Below are positions 16,611-25,710 of a DNA stretch of 64,000 nt, in pieces. Numbering within the stretch: position 1 is the stretch's first letter; each line of letters begins with the position of its first letter. Both the position numbers and the translations under genes were made by a program. Origin of the DNA: Phaeobacter gallaeciensis DSM 26640 (GTDB lineage Bacteria > Pseudomonadota > Alphaproteobacteria > Rhodobacterales > Rhodobacteraceae). Location: positions 3,355,001-3,419,000 of the forward strand of contig NC_023137.1 in NCBI RefSeq assembly GCF_000511385.1, in the 5' to 3' direction. The notes below the pieces were generated by a model. That model had not been told where the DNA came from and did not search any database. It was given only the letters and a program-made list of their open reading frames with translations.

Positions 16611-17687
16611 TTAGTGCGGGAAAGGCCAGAGTCTCAGTTTTTCCTTGGCCACGCGCCACAGCTGGGCGATTCCATGTGGCTCCGCGATCAGGAAGATCAC
16701 GATCAGCGCACCAACAATTACCAACTGGATATGGGCCACGATATCCGTGGGCCAGCCGAGCACATCCACGCCCACGACCTTGAGAACGACCGGCAGCAGC
16801 ACTAGGAACGCCGCCCCTGCAAAGGAGCCAAAGATCGAGCCCAGACCGCCGATGATCACCATGAACAGCACTAGGAATGATTTATTGATGCCAAAGGCTT
16901 CGCCGACCTCGACTGCGCCAAGATAGACGGAAAAGAACAGCGCGCCGGAAACACCGATGAAGAAGCCCGACACCCCAAAGGCCGAGAGCTTGGCCTTTAG
17001 CGGGTTCACCCCGATGATCTCCGCCGCAATATCCATATCGCGGATCGCCATCCAGCTGCGGCCCACGGTCCCGCGGGTCAAATTTCGGGCAACCAACGCG
17101 CAGAAAGCGAGGAAAATCAGGCTGAACATATAAGTGGCCCAGGCCGGTGCATTGGGACCGGTGATGATGATACCGAACACATCTCGTTCGGGTGCACTGA
17201 TCTGGCCCGAGGCAGAGTAGTTATAAAACCACGGCACCCGGTTGAAGAGCCAGACCAGAAAAAACTGCGCCGCCAGCGTCGCCACGGCAAGGTAGAACCC
17301 CTTGATCCTCAGCGATGGAAGACCGAAGGCAATGCAGACCAGCGCCGTGATACCGCCGGCGAGCAACACGTGAATGAACATGCTCATTTCCGGGAATGCG
17401 GTCATCAGCTTGTAGCAGGCATAGGCCCCCACAGCCATGAAACCGCCAGTCCCGAGGGACACCTGACCACAGTATCCGACCAGAATATTCAGGCCAATTG
17501 CGGCAATCGAGTAGATCAAGAACGGCAGCAGGATCGCATTGGCCCAGTAGTCATTTACCACAAAGGGAACCACCAGGAATGCCAGCGCCAGCACCACGTA
17601 GTAGCGGATCCGGTCAAACTTGATCGGGAAGGTCTGACTGTCATCTTGGTAGGAGGTTTTGAAATCTCCGGCTTCACGATAGAACAT
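16611..17687 (-). CDS. ABC transporter permease, branched-chain amino acid type (LivM-like)
   Basis: A 358-residue inner-membrane permease with about ten hydrophobic segments. It opens with a 27-residue soluble N-terminus (MFYREAGDFKTSYQDDSQTF) before the first helix at about 30. The family stretch SLGTGGFMAVGAYACYK lies near 95-112. The cytoplasmic loop that contacts the ATPase (RDMDIAAEIIGVNPLKAKLSAFGVSGFFIG, near 240-270) is well formed. It starts 3 nt after the stop of the 85-residue membrane protein, so the two are translationally close. It pairs with the LivH-like gene upstream to form the membrane channel. Confidence 0.93.
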   Translation of the reverse strand: MFYREAGDFKTSYQDDSQTFPIKFDRIRYYVVLALAFLVVPFVVNDYWANAILLPFLIYSIAAIGLNILVGYCGQVSLGTGGFMAVGAYACYKLMTAFPEMSMFIHVLLAGGITALVCIAFGLPSLRIKGFYLAVATLAAQFFLVWLFNRVPWFYNYSASGQISAPERDVFGIIITGPNAPAWATYMFSLIFLAFCALVARNLTRGTVGRSWMAIRDMDIAAEIIGVNPLKAKLSAFGVSGFFIGVSGALFFSVYLGAVEVGEAFGINKSFLVLFMVIIGGLGSIFGSFAGAAFLVLLPVVLKVVGVDVLGWPTDIVAHIQLVIVGALIVIFLIAEPHGIAQLWRVAKEKLRLWPFPH

Positions 17688-17690
17688 GAC

Positions 17691-17948
17691 TCAGATGCTC
17701 CCTTCTTGCTGCGCGCGGTTTCTCTGACCCGCGTCGAGTTGATTTGTCTTGCTTGCGTAGCCACTTAGCTCGGCCACACGGGCCAGTCGCAAGTAGGCAA
17801 GGATCCCGGTGATCAGCCCCGCCGCCGCCAGCAGCGATGCCGTGACCATCTGCGCCTCCGAAAACCCCTCGGCAGTCAGCGCCAGGTAGCCAAAGGCCCA
17901 GAACCCGGCCCATGCAATCACATTGACGATGGCAATCAGCTTGGTCAT
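17691..17948 (-). CDS. Small two-helix membrane protein in the ABC operon
   Basis: An 85-residue protein I do not recognise. Two hydrophobic helices at about 4-25 (LIAIVNVIAWAGFWAFGYLAL) and 34-53 (MVTASLLAAAGLITGILAYL) are followed by a hydrophilic, basic tail (RLARVAELSGYASKTNQ...). It lies between the two permease genes and its stop is 3 nt from the livM-like ATG, so it is very likely made with the transporter. It could be an accessory subunit or simply carried along. The gap of about 500 nt to the LivH-like gene is partly filled by a gene on the other strand. Confidence 0.75.
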   Translation of the reverse strand: MTKLIAIVNVIAWAGFWAFGYLALTAEGFSEAQMVTASLLAAAGLITGILAYLRLARVAELSGYASKTNQLDAGQRNRAQQEGSI

Positions 17949-18050
17949 CTGACCCCTCCGACGTTAACCATTTCTTCGGATTTCCGGCTTTCGCCACATT
18001 TCGCCCAATTCTCTGTGCCATCTTCTGCGTGGGAAAAGTGAGTGGGAACG

Positions 18051-18395
18051 ATGAGTGCAATTTTGCAGGAAATCCGGCAGCTAGAGGCTGCCCGGGACAG
18101 GGGGGACATATCCCCCGAAGACTTTACAAAGGCGAAGAACCGGCTGCTAAGCACAGTCGAAGACGCGACAGTGTTACCGCAGGCCAACCGCCAGCCACCC
18201 CCGCGCGCCACAGTGCGGCAATCGGGAACCCCGGCCTCTACCGCCTGGGGCATGCTGCTACTGGCGCTGTGCGCCGCGACTGTCATGACGGTGCTTGTTG
18301 GCCAGTTGGTCGGCGACATGACCATCGCCTTCACACTGGTGGTCACCGTCTTTGCCGCCATCGTCATCGCTGCCTTCCGGCGTCTGGAGGGCTGA
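18051..18395 (+). CDS. SHOCT-domain-like small membrane protein
   Basis: A 114-residue protein. The first 35 residues (ILQEIRQLEAARDRGDISPEDFTKAKNRLL) look like a SHOCT short-C-terminal-type helical hairpin, here at the N-terminus, with the typical 'L..L...G.I...EF...K..LL' pattern. A Pro/Arg-rich linker leads to two hydrophobic helices (about 63-85 and 90-108). Function is unknown. It lies alone on the plus strand inside an otherwise minus-strand operon. I prefer ATG 18051. A GTG at 18042 is also possible. Ribosome site is weak (GTGGGAACG), so the call is moderate. Confidence 0.6.
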   Translation: MSAILQEIRQLEAARDRGDISPEDFTKAKNRLLSTVEDATVLPQANRQPPPRATVRQSGTPASTAWGMLLLALCAATVMTVLVGQLVGDMTIAFTLVVTVFAAIVIAAFRRLEG

Positions 18396-18452
18396 GCAGA
18401 CCGGCATGGCGCGGCCATATTCCGGTGGCGCCATGCAGACATGATAACGGCC

Positions 18453-19439
18453 TCAGACCCGTTCAATGATCTTCTCCCCGAACAGACCCTGAGGGCGGAA
18501 CACCAGGAACAGCAGGGCCAGCACATAGGCAAACCAGTTCTCCGTCGCGCCGCCAACCATCGGGCCGACCAAGAATTCAAACAGTTTTTCGCCAACACCG
18601 ATGATCAGCCCGCCGACAATTGCACCGGGGATTGAGGTAAAGCCGCCAAGCATAAGCACCGGAAGGGCTTTCAGCGCGATCAGCGACAGGGAGAACTGTA
18701 CGCCGGATTTCGTGCCCCACATGATGCCGGCAACCAGCGCGACAAACCCCGCAACAGACCAGACCAGCACCCAGATGAAGTTCAGCGAGATGCCAACAGA
18801 CAAGGCCGCCTGGTGATCATCAGCAACAGCCCGCATCGCGCGGCCCTGTTTGGTGTACTGTGCAAAAGCCACCAGCCCGGCCACGAGCAGCGCGGCAATA
18901 ACCGTCGCCACGATATCGAGGTTGTCGATGAAGAACCCATAGTCGAAGATCTGATAGGTGGTCTCGTCGATCCACAGGTTGATCCCCTGCGGCAGGCCGA
19001 CATCCAACGCTTTGATCTCAGACCCCCACATCAGATCCGCCACCCCTTCAAGGAAATAGGCAAGTCCAATGGTGGCCATGAACAGAATGATCGGCTCCTG
19101 ACCAACCAGATGGCGCATCACGAAATGCTGCACCATCCAGGCCAGCAACACCATCACGCCCACTGTCATGAGAATTGCGATAAAGGACGGGACCGTCCAA
19201 CCGAAATGGGTGATATGCCCACCAAAGATCGCGTTGATCACATGGGAGAACGGCACCTGACCGTTCATGATCCCCACCAGTGTCATAGCCGCAAATAGCG
19301 CCATCACACCCTGTGCATAGTTGAAGATTCCCGAGGCCTTGTAGATCAGGACAAAGCCCAGCGCGACCAGCGCATAAAGCACGCCCGCCATCAGGCCATT
19401 CAGCGTGACTTCCATCGCAAAGACGAGTTGTTCAGGCAT
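18453..19439 (-). CDS. ABC transporter permease, branched-chain amino acid type (LivH-like)
   Basis: A 328-residue inner-membrane permease, eight or so helices. It opens with the LivH-like sequence LNGLMAGVLYALVALGFVLIYKASGIFNYAQGVMAL (split across residues 12-48), a very good match to the family N-terminus. The coupling loop is AMRAVADDHQAALSVGISLNFIW near 200-223. GGFTSIPGAIVGGLIIGVGE, a conserved glycine-rich stretch, lies near 270-290. It pairs with the LivM-like subunit. It is separated from its downstream partners by the opposite-strand SHOCT gene, so transcription must read through about 500 nt or restart. Confidence 0.94.
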   Translation of the reverse strand: MPEQLVFAMEVTLNGLMAGVLYALVALGFVLIYKASGIFNYAQGVMALFAAMTLVGIMNGQVPFSHVINAIFGGHITHFGWTVPSFIAILMTVGVMVLLAWMVQHFVMRHLVGQEPIILFMATIGLAYFLEGVADLMWGSEIKALDVGLPQGINLWIDETTYQIFDYGFFIDNLDIVATVIAALLVAGLVAFAQYTKQGRAMRAVADDHQAALSVGISLNFIWVLVWSVAGFVALVAGIMWGTKSGVQFSLSLIALKALPVLMLGGFTSIPGAIVGGLIIGVGEKLFEFLVGPMVGGATENWFAYVLALLFLVFRPQGLFGEKIIERV

Positions 19440-19513
19440 CCCGCTCTCCTCCTACAAGTGTCTTCAGAGACGCTTGCCAAAAAATTTCATAATTTTTCCC
19501 GCTGAGCTGCTGA

Positions 19514-20332
19514 TCAGTCATGGCTAACCCCCAGATAGGCATCAATCACATCCTGATTGCTGCGCACCTCATCGGGTGTGCCGTCTCCGATTTTCTTGCC
19601 GTAATCCATCACCACAACCCGGTCGGACAGGTCCATGACCACGCCCATATCGTGTTCGATCAAAGCAATGGTGGTGCCGAATTCGTCATTCACATCGAGG
19701 ATAAAGCGGGACATGTCCTCTTTTTCCTCGACGTTCATGCCCGCCATCGGCTCGTCCAGCAGCAAAAGCTTGGGTTCCGCGGCCAGCGCGCGCGCCAGCT
19801 CAACCCGTTTTTTCAGGCCATAGGGCAGTCGTGCCACCGGCGTCTTGCGGATGTGCTGGATTTCGAGAAAATCGATGATCCGCTCCACCGCCTCGCGGTT
19901 TTCGGTCTCTTCCGCCTCTGCCTTGCCGCGCCAGATCGCCTGCTGAAAAATATTGGTTTTCATGAAGTTGAGGCGCCCGGTCATCACATTGTCCAGCACA
20001 CTCATGCCATCGAACAGCGCGATATTCTGGAATGTCCTCGCGATGCCCTGACGGGCCACCTCATAGGGGCGCATCTGCGGACGGGGTTTGCCGCGAAACA
20101 GCACCTGGCCTTCCTGCGGCACATAAAACCCCGAGATCACGTTCAACATCGAGGATTTGCCCGCGCCGTTGGGACCGATGATGGCCCGGATCTCACCCTC
20201 GCGTATGTCGAAGGAGATATCCTTGATCGCAACCACGCCGCCAAAGCGCAGGGTGATGTTTTTCATCTCCATCACCACGCCGCCGATCTTGCGCCCGTCC
20301 TCGGTGATATAGCCGTCTTCCATATCCTTCAC
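19514..20332 (-). CDS. ABC transporter ATP-binding protein, branched-chain amino acid type (LivG-like)
   Basis: Cytoplasmic ATPase of 272 residues that partners LivF. It has Walker A IIGPNGAGKSS near 51-61, the Q-loop region ARTFQNIALFDGMSV, a degenerate signature LPYGLKKRVELARAL instead of the usual LSGG, Walker B LLLLDEPMAGMN, and the H-loop IEHDMGVVMDLSDRVVVM. The replacement of LSGG by LPYG is seen in other LivG-like proteins of HAAT systems. The start is GTG at 20332 with AAAGG about ten nt upstream. ATG at 20323 is an alternative, three residues shorter. Confidence 0.92.
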   Translation of the reverse strand: MKDMEDGYITEDGRKIGGVVMEMKNITLRFGGVVAIKDISFDIREGEIRAIIGPNGAGKSSMLNVISGFYVPQEGQVLFRGKPRPQMRPYEVARQGIARTFQNIALFDGMSVLDNVMTGRLNFMKTNIFQQAIWRGKAEAEETENREAVERIIDFLEIQHIRKTPVARLPYGLKKRVELARALAAEPKLLLLDEPMAGMNVEEKEDMSRFILDVNDEFGTTIALIEHDMGVVMDLSDRVVVMDYGKKIGDGTPDEVRSNQDVIDAYLGVSHD

Positions 20333-20420
20333 GACACCGCGCCTTTCGCATTGTTGTTTTGTTGTCTATGGCTTCGCGCCGCTGCCGGCCGCATCGCTGC
20401 AGGTCTTGTCATCAACTGTC

Positions 20421-22394
20421 TCATTCTGCAGCCACCGCCTGTGGGGCAACCGGCACGACCTTGGCATCAATGATGTCCAGCGTGGCGCTGATCTCACCCT
20501 TTCGGCCATCCTCATAGGTCACTTCCGTACGTGTCGAAATCTGCGAGGAGCCATCGTAAAGCGCTGTGATAATGTCCGAATACTTGTCCTCGACCACAAC
20601 ACGGCGCACCTTGCGGGTCCGGGTCATCTCGCCATCGTCAGCGTCCAGTTCCTTGTGCAGGACAACAAAGCGATGCACCTGGCAGCCGGACAGCATCCGG
20701 TCCTGCGCCACCGACTCGTTGACGGTTTCGACATGTTCCTTGATCGATTGCAGCACCTTCGGGTGACCTGCCAGTTCCTGATAGGACGCATAGGCGATAT
20801 TGTTCCGCTCCGCCCAGTTCCCCACCGCTGTCAGGTCGATATTGATAAAGGCGACGCAGCGGTCCCGGCCATTACCGAACAGCACAACTTCCAGAATGTC
20901 TGGGTAAAACTTCAGCTTGTTCTCGACGTATTTGGGCGCAAACATTGCCCCGTCCGCCATTTTGCCAACGTCCTTGGCTCGGTCAATAATCCGCAGATGC
21001 CCGCTGTCTTCTTCAAAGAAACCGGCATCCCCGGTGGCGACCCACCCCTCGGCATCCTTGGTCGAGGCTGTGGATTCCGGGTTGTTGTAATACTCAACAA
21101 AGGTTCCGGGAGAGCGATAGAAAATCTCGCCATTGTCCGCGATCTTGATTTCCACATCAGGGGCTGGAACACCGACGGTATCTGCACGCACCTCACCGTC
21201 AGGCTGCACGGTGATGAACACCGTCGCCTCGGTCTGGCCGTAGAGCTGTTTCAGGTTGATCCCAAGGCTGCGGTAGAAATCGAAGATTTCCGGCCCGATC
21301 GCCTCACCGGCGGTGTAGCCAACGCGAATACGGCCATAGCCCAGCGTATCCTTCAGCGGACCATAAACCAGAAGATCACCAAGCTTGTACTTCAGCCGGT
21401 CCATCAGTCCGACCGGGCGACCATCCAGAATGTCGCCGCCAACCTTCTTGGCATGCGCAAGGAAGTGGTGGAACATCTTGCGCTTCAGCGTGCTGGCATC
21501 TTCCATACGGATCATGACGCTGGTCAGCTGACCTTCGAAAACACGCGGCGGCGCGAAGAAATAGGTCGGCCCGATTTCGCGCAGATCGGTCATCATGGTG
21601 TCGGCACTCTCTGGGCAATTCACACAGAAACCGCACCAATAGGCCTGCCCGACCGAGAAGATAAAATCACCAACCCAGGCCATCGGCAGATATGACAGGA
21701 TATTTTCGCCTGCCGTCAGCTTGTCGAACTCCGCAGAGTTCTTGGCGCTTTCGATCACATTACGATTGGACAGAACAACGCCCTTGGGCTTGCCCGTGGT
21801 GCCAGAAGTATAAAGCATCACGCAGGTGCTGTCGTAGGTCAGCTTGGCCTTGCGGGCTTCCAGATCGGGCGTCCATTCATCGCGCGCGGCCCGACCCTGC
21901 TCCTGCACATGGGCATATTCATGCAGCGTATGGTGGTCATATTTGCGCATGCCGCGCGGATCCAGATAGATGATCTGCTCCAGATTGCTCAGCTGCTCCT
22001 GAACCTCGAGCACCTTGTCCACCTGCTCCTGATCACCGGCGATGACGAACCGTGCGCCACAGTGATCCAGAACATAGGACATCTCTTCGGCGACCGCGTC
22101 CTGATAGAGAGGCACCGGAACCGCGCCCACCGATTGCGCCGCAACCATCGCCCAGTACAGCGATGGACGGTTGCGCCCGATGATGGCGATGAAATCTCCC
22201 TCGTTCACCCCGAGGTTGATCAGCCCAAGCGCAAGCGCCTCGATTTCCTTCTGGGTCTCGGACCAGGTCCAGCATTGCCAAATGCCGAATTCCTTTTCCC
22301 GATAGGCTTGGCGGTCGCCAATCTGCGCCGCATTGCGTTCAAGCAGCGCCGGCAGGGACATCATCCCTGCGGCACCCGACTGCGTCTGAGCCAC
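20421..22394 (-). CDS. AMP-dependent acyl-CoA synthetase (long-chain ligase family)
   Basis: A 657-residue adenylate-forming ligase that would activate a carboxylic acid, commonly a fatty acid, to its CoA thioester. The AMP-binding P-loop YTSGTTGKPKGV lies near 195-206, YGQTEATVFI near 385, and the WVATGDAGFFEEDSGHLRIIDRAKD hinge region near 460-485. The length and layout resemble the FadD15-type ligases found in HAAT transporter operons. It is the first gene of the operon, with a start well placed after GGGAGGAG. The substrate is probably the solute imported by the downstream transporter, which would be trapped as CoA ester. That is inference from position. Confidence 0.92.
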   Translation of the reverse strand: MAQTQSGAAGMMSLPALLERNAAQIGDRQAYREKEFGIWQCWTWSETQKEIEALALGLINLGVNEGDFIAIIGRNRPSLYWAMVAAQSVGAVPVPLYQDAVAEEMSYVLDHCGARFVIAGDQEQVDKVLEVQEQLSNLEQIIYLDPRGMRKYDHHTLHEYAHVQEQGRAARDEWTPDLEARKAKLTYDSTCVMLYTSGTTGKPKGVVLSNRNVIESAKNSAEFDKLTAGENILSYLPMAWVGDFIFSVGQAYWCGFCVNCPESADTMMTDLREIGPTYFFAPPRVFEGQLTSVMIRMEDASTLKRKMFHHFLAHAKKVGGDILDGRPVGLMDRLKYKLGDLLVYGPLKDTLGYGRIRVGYTAGEAIGPEIFDFYRSLGINLKQLYGQTEATVFITVQPDGEVRADTVGVPAPDVEIKIADNGEIFYRSPGTFVEYYNNPESTASTKDAEGWVATGDAGFFEEDSGHLRIIDRAKDVGKMADGAMFAPKYVENKLKFYPDILEVVLFGNGRDRCVAFINIDLTAVGNWAERNNIAYASYQELAGHPKVLQSIKEHVETVNESVAQDRMLSGCQVHRFVVLHKELDADDGEMTRTRKVRRVVVEDKYSDIITALYDGSSQISTRTEVTYEDGRKGEISATLDIIDAKVVPVAPQAVAAE

Positions 22395-22635
22395 GTTCTT
22401 TCTCCTCCCCTTTCCGACCCATGCGGCCGGACTGATCGCTACCCGCGATTCTGATCCCGATTAGGGACGGCCTCATGCTATGGCGTCAACTTTTTCCTGA
22501 TGTTTTCCCAAATCTTACGAATTGTAACAGCTGTTCACCTGGCGTACGCAGGCCCTCTTGAGCGGTCTCCCTGTGACAGGCTTGCCCCTTTGCGCAGGCC
22601 GATCAGGATGCTAGCCATACGCCGTGGGAGACAGC

Positions 22636-24537
22636 ATGAACCGATCCGAAAAACACCGCGCCACGATGACCACCGCCGGGCTCAACCTGATTGCCCAGGC
22701 GATGTCGATCTATGACAGCGATTTGCGTCTGGTGGTTTGCAACCAGCGCTTTCAGGAGATGTTCGACCTGCCTGATGCGCTGATCACTCCGGGCGCGCGG
22801 TTTGACGAAACCATCCGCCATATCGCCACCAGTGGCGAATACGGGCCCGTTGATGATATTGAGGGGTTCGTGCAGCAACGGGTCGATCAGGCGCTGGATT
22901 TCGTGCCCCATTATCTGGAGCGCGAGCGTGCCAACGGGCAAGTGATTTCGATCGAGGGGGCACCGCTGCCGCAGGGGGGCTGGGTCACGGTCTACACCGA
23001 CATCACCCGCACCAAACGGATCGAACAGCTGCTACGAGCCCGTTCCGAGGAAATGTCGGATCAGCTGATCGTCCATACCGAAGAACTCTCGGCCACCAAC
23101 CGGAAATTGGCCGCCACGATCACCGCGCTTGAGGAGGCCAAACGCCAGCTCACCGAGATGGAGGCCCGCACCCGCCTGACAACCGAGATGATGCCGGCCC
23201 ATATCGCCCATGTGGATGCAGAGGGGTACTATACCTATACCAACCGACGCCTCAGCTCGGTCTTCCCCAGCCGTCCTTCTGAAATTCTCGGCATGCATAT
23301 TGCGGAGGCACTTGGAGCTGCCGCCTATGACAAGATCGCCCCACATCTGATGGCCGCCTATCAGGGCGACAGCCCGGTGTTCGAATTCACCGAAAATCAC
23401 GACAGCCGCCGGATCCGTGTCGCTTTCACCCCCGATGCTACTGGCGGCGTGTTCATCCTGTCGATGGATGTGACCGAGGAAACCCAAACCCGCGTCGCTC
23501 TGCAACAGGCCCGCCGCCGCGAGATGGCTGCTCAGATGACCAGCGGGCTGGCGCATGACTTCTCCAACCTGTTGACCATCATCCTCGGAATGCAGGGCAA
23601 GCTGGCGAAATCGGAGCTGAACCCGGAGGCCGCGGATCTGGTTCAGGCAACACTATCGGCAGCGCGGCGCGGCGGCCGGTTGCTGAACCGCATCGCAGAA
23701 ATGACAGGCCATCGCAGTCTGCGCCCGCGCGCCACCGATCTTCATTCCCTACTGCAGGAACTAAAAGTCCTGGCAACGCCCTCGCTGCCGCAGGGTATGG
23801 GCCTCAGCATCGTGGACCATACCCCAGATATAAGGCTGCTGCTGGACCCCGGAAAACTGCAGGATGCACTGCTGAACCTTATCCTGAATGCACGTGATGC
23901 CTGCGGCACCCAAGGCCAGATCACCGTCAGCGCCCATGTCGTTGGTCAGACATGGTTGGAGGTCAGCGTGACCGACACCGGACCCGGCTTTTCCAAAACC
24001 GCATTAGACAAGGCGCTTAATCCGTTTTTCACCACCAAGGGCGGCGAAGGCTCCGGCCTGGGCCTGCCCATGGTCTACGACATGGCAAAATCCACCGGCG
24101 GCGACATGCGTATCGGTAATACGGTCTCCGGCGCCAGTGTGACCCTGCGCATCCCCTATCGGCTCGCGCCGGATGCTGCAGGCGGGCTGGCGCTTCTGGT
24201 GGAGGACAGCGAGGAGCTGCGCGCCACCTTCCGTGACATGCTGATCGATCTTGGCTATGCCGTGGTGGAAGCAACCAGCGTGGATGAAGCCTGCGCGCTG
24301 ACCGCCGATATTGAGGGCATTTCGCTGGTGCTGTCTGATATCAAACTTCAGGGCAGCGCCACCGGCATTGATCTGGCCGAACGGTTGCAAGGCGCCCGGC
24401 TGCCCTGCATTCTGATGACATCCCTGCCAACCAGCGACCCTCTGTTTCGCACCGCCCTGAAACGCTGCCCGGTGTTGCAGAAACCCTTTACCACCCATCA
24501 GCTCTCAGCGCTGATCAAATCGGACTCCGCCGCATGA
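22636..24537 (+). CDS. Hybrid sensor histidine kinase with two PAS domains
   Basis: A 633-residue cytoplasmic sensor with no membrane helix. Order: PAS domain (about 12-128), coiled coil (about 130-180), second PAS (about 185-285), HisKA with the phosphorylated His307 in GLAHDFSNLL, HATPase with N-box NLILNARDAC, DTGPGF and GSGLGLPMVY, then a C-terminal receiver domain (about 518-630) with predicted phospho-acceptor Asp568 (VLSDIK) and Lys in LQKPF. The layout implies an internal phosphorelay. Start ATG 22636 follows GGGAGACAGC. It overlaps the response-regulator gene by ATGA and is divergent from the ligase/ABC operon, whose control is its likely job. Confidence 0.93.
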   Translation: MNRSEKHRATMTTAGLNLIAQAMSIYDSDLRLVVCNQRFQEMFDLPDALITPGARFDETIRHIATSGEYGPVDDIEGFVQQRVDQALDFVPHYLERERANGQVISIEGAPLPQGGWVTVYTDITRTKRIEQLLRARSEEMSDQLIVHTEELSATNRKLAATITALEEAKRQLTEMEARTRLTTEMMPAHIAHVDAEGYYTYTNRRLSSVFPSRPSEILGMHIAEALGAAAYDKIAPHLMAAYQGDSPVFEFTENHDSRRIRVAFTPDATGGVFILSMDVTEETQTRVALQQARRREMAAQMTSGLAHDFSNLLTIILGMQGKLAKSELNPEAADLVQATLSAARRGGRLLNRIAEMTGHRSLRPRATDLHSLLQELKVLATPSLPQGMGLSIVDHTPDIRLLLDPGKLQDALLNLILNARDACGTQGQITVSAHVVGQTWLEVSVTDTGPGFSKTALDKALNPFFTTKGGEGSGLGLPMVYDMAKSTGGDMRIGNTVSGASVTLRIPYRLAPDAAGGLALLVEDSEELRATFRDMLIDLGYAVVEATSVDEACALTADIEGISLVLSDIKLQGSATGIDLAERLQGARLPCILMTSLPTSDPLFRTALKRCPVLQKPFTTHQLSALIKSDSAA

Positions 24538-25238
24538 GCAGACCCCTTATTACAATTCTGGACGACGAACCTGAGATCCGACGCATCCTGACCGACACGC
24601 TTGAGGAGGCCGGGTTTCGTACTCAGAGCTTTGCCCGTGCCCGCGAGTTCGAGGCCTCGCTCAATCGGGTAACCCCCGATGTCTGTCTCGTGGATCTGTC
24701 ACTGCCAGATACCGACGGGCTGGCGCTGGTCCACCGGCTGGCACTGGAACAGGGCGCCGCCGTGATCATCATTTCTGGACGCGCACAGGTGCAGGATCGT
24801 GTTACGGGGCTGGAGCTCGGGGCGGATGACTACATCACCAAACCCTTTGACCCGGCAGAGGTCGTGGCCCGCATTCGCGCCCGCCTACGTGGCGGCCCGC
24901 GCAGCGCTGCAACCACGGGAAACAGCGCAGAGTTTTCCGGCTGGACCGCGCATTTTGACCGCTACATCCTAGAAGATGACAGCGGCGCAGAGACACCATT
25001 CTCCCATGCAGAGGGCGAGGTGCTGCGACTGTTCCTAGAAAGCCCGAAACGCCTGATCTCCCGCGCGCAAATGCAGGAAAGCCTCGGTGGTGGCGCAGGC
25101 GAAAGTTTCGACAGGGCAATGGATGTGCGCATTTCACGCCTGCGCACCAAACTGCGGGAGGACCCGAAGAACCCCCGGCTGATCAAAACAATCTACGGTG
25201 CCGGCTACATCTTTCTCGGCGATGTGACTTGGCTCTGA
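24534..25238 (+). CDS. OmpR/PhoB-family response regulator
   Basis: A 234-residue DNA-binding regulator. The receiver domain (about 1-120) has the acidic pair Asp10/Asp11, phospho-acceptor Asp54 in CLVDLSLPDTDG and Lys103 in ITKPFD. A winged-helix Trans_reg_C domain (about 135-230) ends RLRTKLREDPKNPRLIKTIYGAGYIF, the standard recognition-helix and wing segment. Its ATG overlaps the kinase stop codon, so it is the cognate partner. The likely target is the divergent promoter region near 22.4-22.6 kb, although I cannot point to a direct-repeat binding site there. Confidence 0.95.
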   Translation: MSRPLITILDDEPEIRRILTDTLEEAGFRTQSFARAREFEASLNRVTPDVCLVDLSLPDTDGLALVHRLALEQGAAVIIISGRAQVQDRVTGLELGADDYITKPFDPAEVVARIRARLRGGPRSAATTGNSAEFSGWTAHFDRYILEDDSGAETPFSHAEGEVLRLFLESPKRLISRAQMQESLGGGAGESFDRAMDVRISRLRTKLREDPKNPRLIKTIYGAGYIFLGDVTWL

Positions 25239-25318
25239 CCGGCAGACCGGCCCGCGGAATATCATGACGACTGCAGCGCAGACTGGACGCAGAGAATCGG
25301 GGACGATATGATTCGTAT

Positions 25319-25546
25319 ATGGCTACCTGTCTGCTCTATCGCCAAGCCCCCGCGCGGGTTCCGCGCTTTTATCGGATCGAACTTGCAATGAACCTGTTCG
25401 CCGAAGTCTCCGTTCTGCGGGAATGGGGGGTTGCTGGCGGCAGCGGACAGAGTGCGATCAACATTTACGGCAACCTGCGTGAAGCATCGATTGCCGCGGA
25501 CCAACATCGTAAACGGATGCTGAAACGCGGCTACGATCGCGCCTGA
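25319..25546 (+). CDS. Small WGR-domain protein
   Basis: A 75-residue protein that is essentially one WGR domain: YRIELAMNLFAEVSVLREWGVAGGSGQ is the beta-rich core, with the eponymous motif as Trp-Gly-Val, followed by the helix NLREASIAADQHRKRMLKRGY. WGR domains are nucleic-acid-binding modules found in PARPs, MolR-like proteins and many short bacterial orphans. A single-domain form such as this is common in alphaproteobacteria, role unknown. It stands alone 80 nt after the response-regulator gene. The Shine-Dalgarno is poor (GGGACGATATGATTCG), so the start is uncertain. Confidence 0.72.
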   Translation: MATCLLYRQAPARVPRFYRIELAMNLFAEVSVLREWGVAGGSGQSAINIYGNLREASIAADQHRKRMLKRGYDRA

Positions 25547-25710
25547 TCTTCGCTGCTGCCGCCGCTCCAACCGGGTTAAGATCTGTTCGCCGACTGTTCA
25601 AAACGCGGCACAGTCTCAGGTTCTCATCACCGAAACCTACCGTTCGCACGCTGCGCAACAGCTGCAAAACCAGTGCATTTTCGCGATCTGCCGTTAAGCT
25701 TTTGTTCGGT

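Noticed and set aside
15058..16614. A 518-codon plus-strand ORF opposite the livK-like gene
   Set aside because: The minus-strand gene has signal peptide, family sequence and operon context. The plus-strand product is His/Arg-rich and matches no fold.
20406..21695. A 429-codon plus-strand ORF opposite the acyl-CoA synthetase
   Set aside because: Shadow of the ligase frame. The ligase motifs (YTSGTTGKPKG and others) are on the minus strand.
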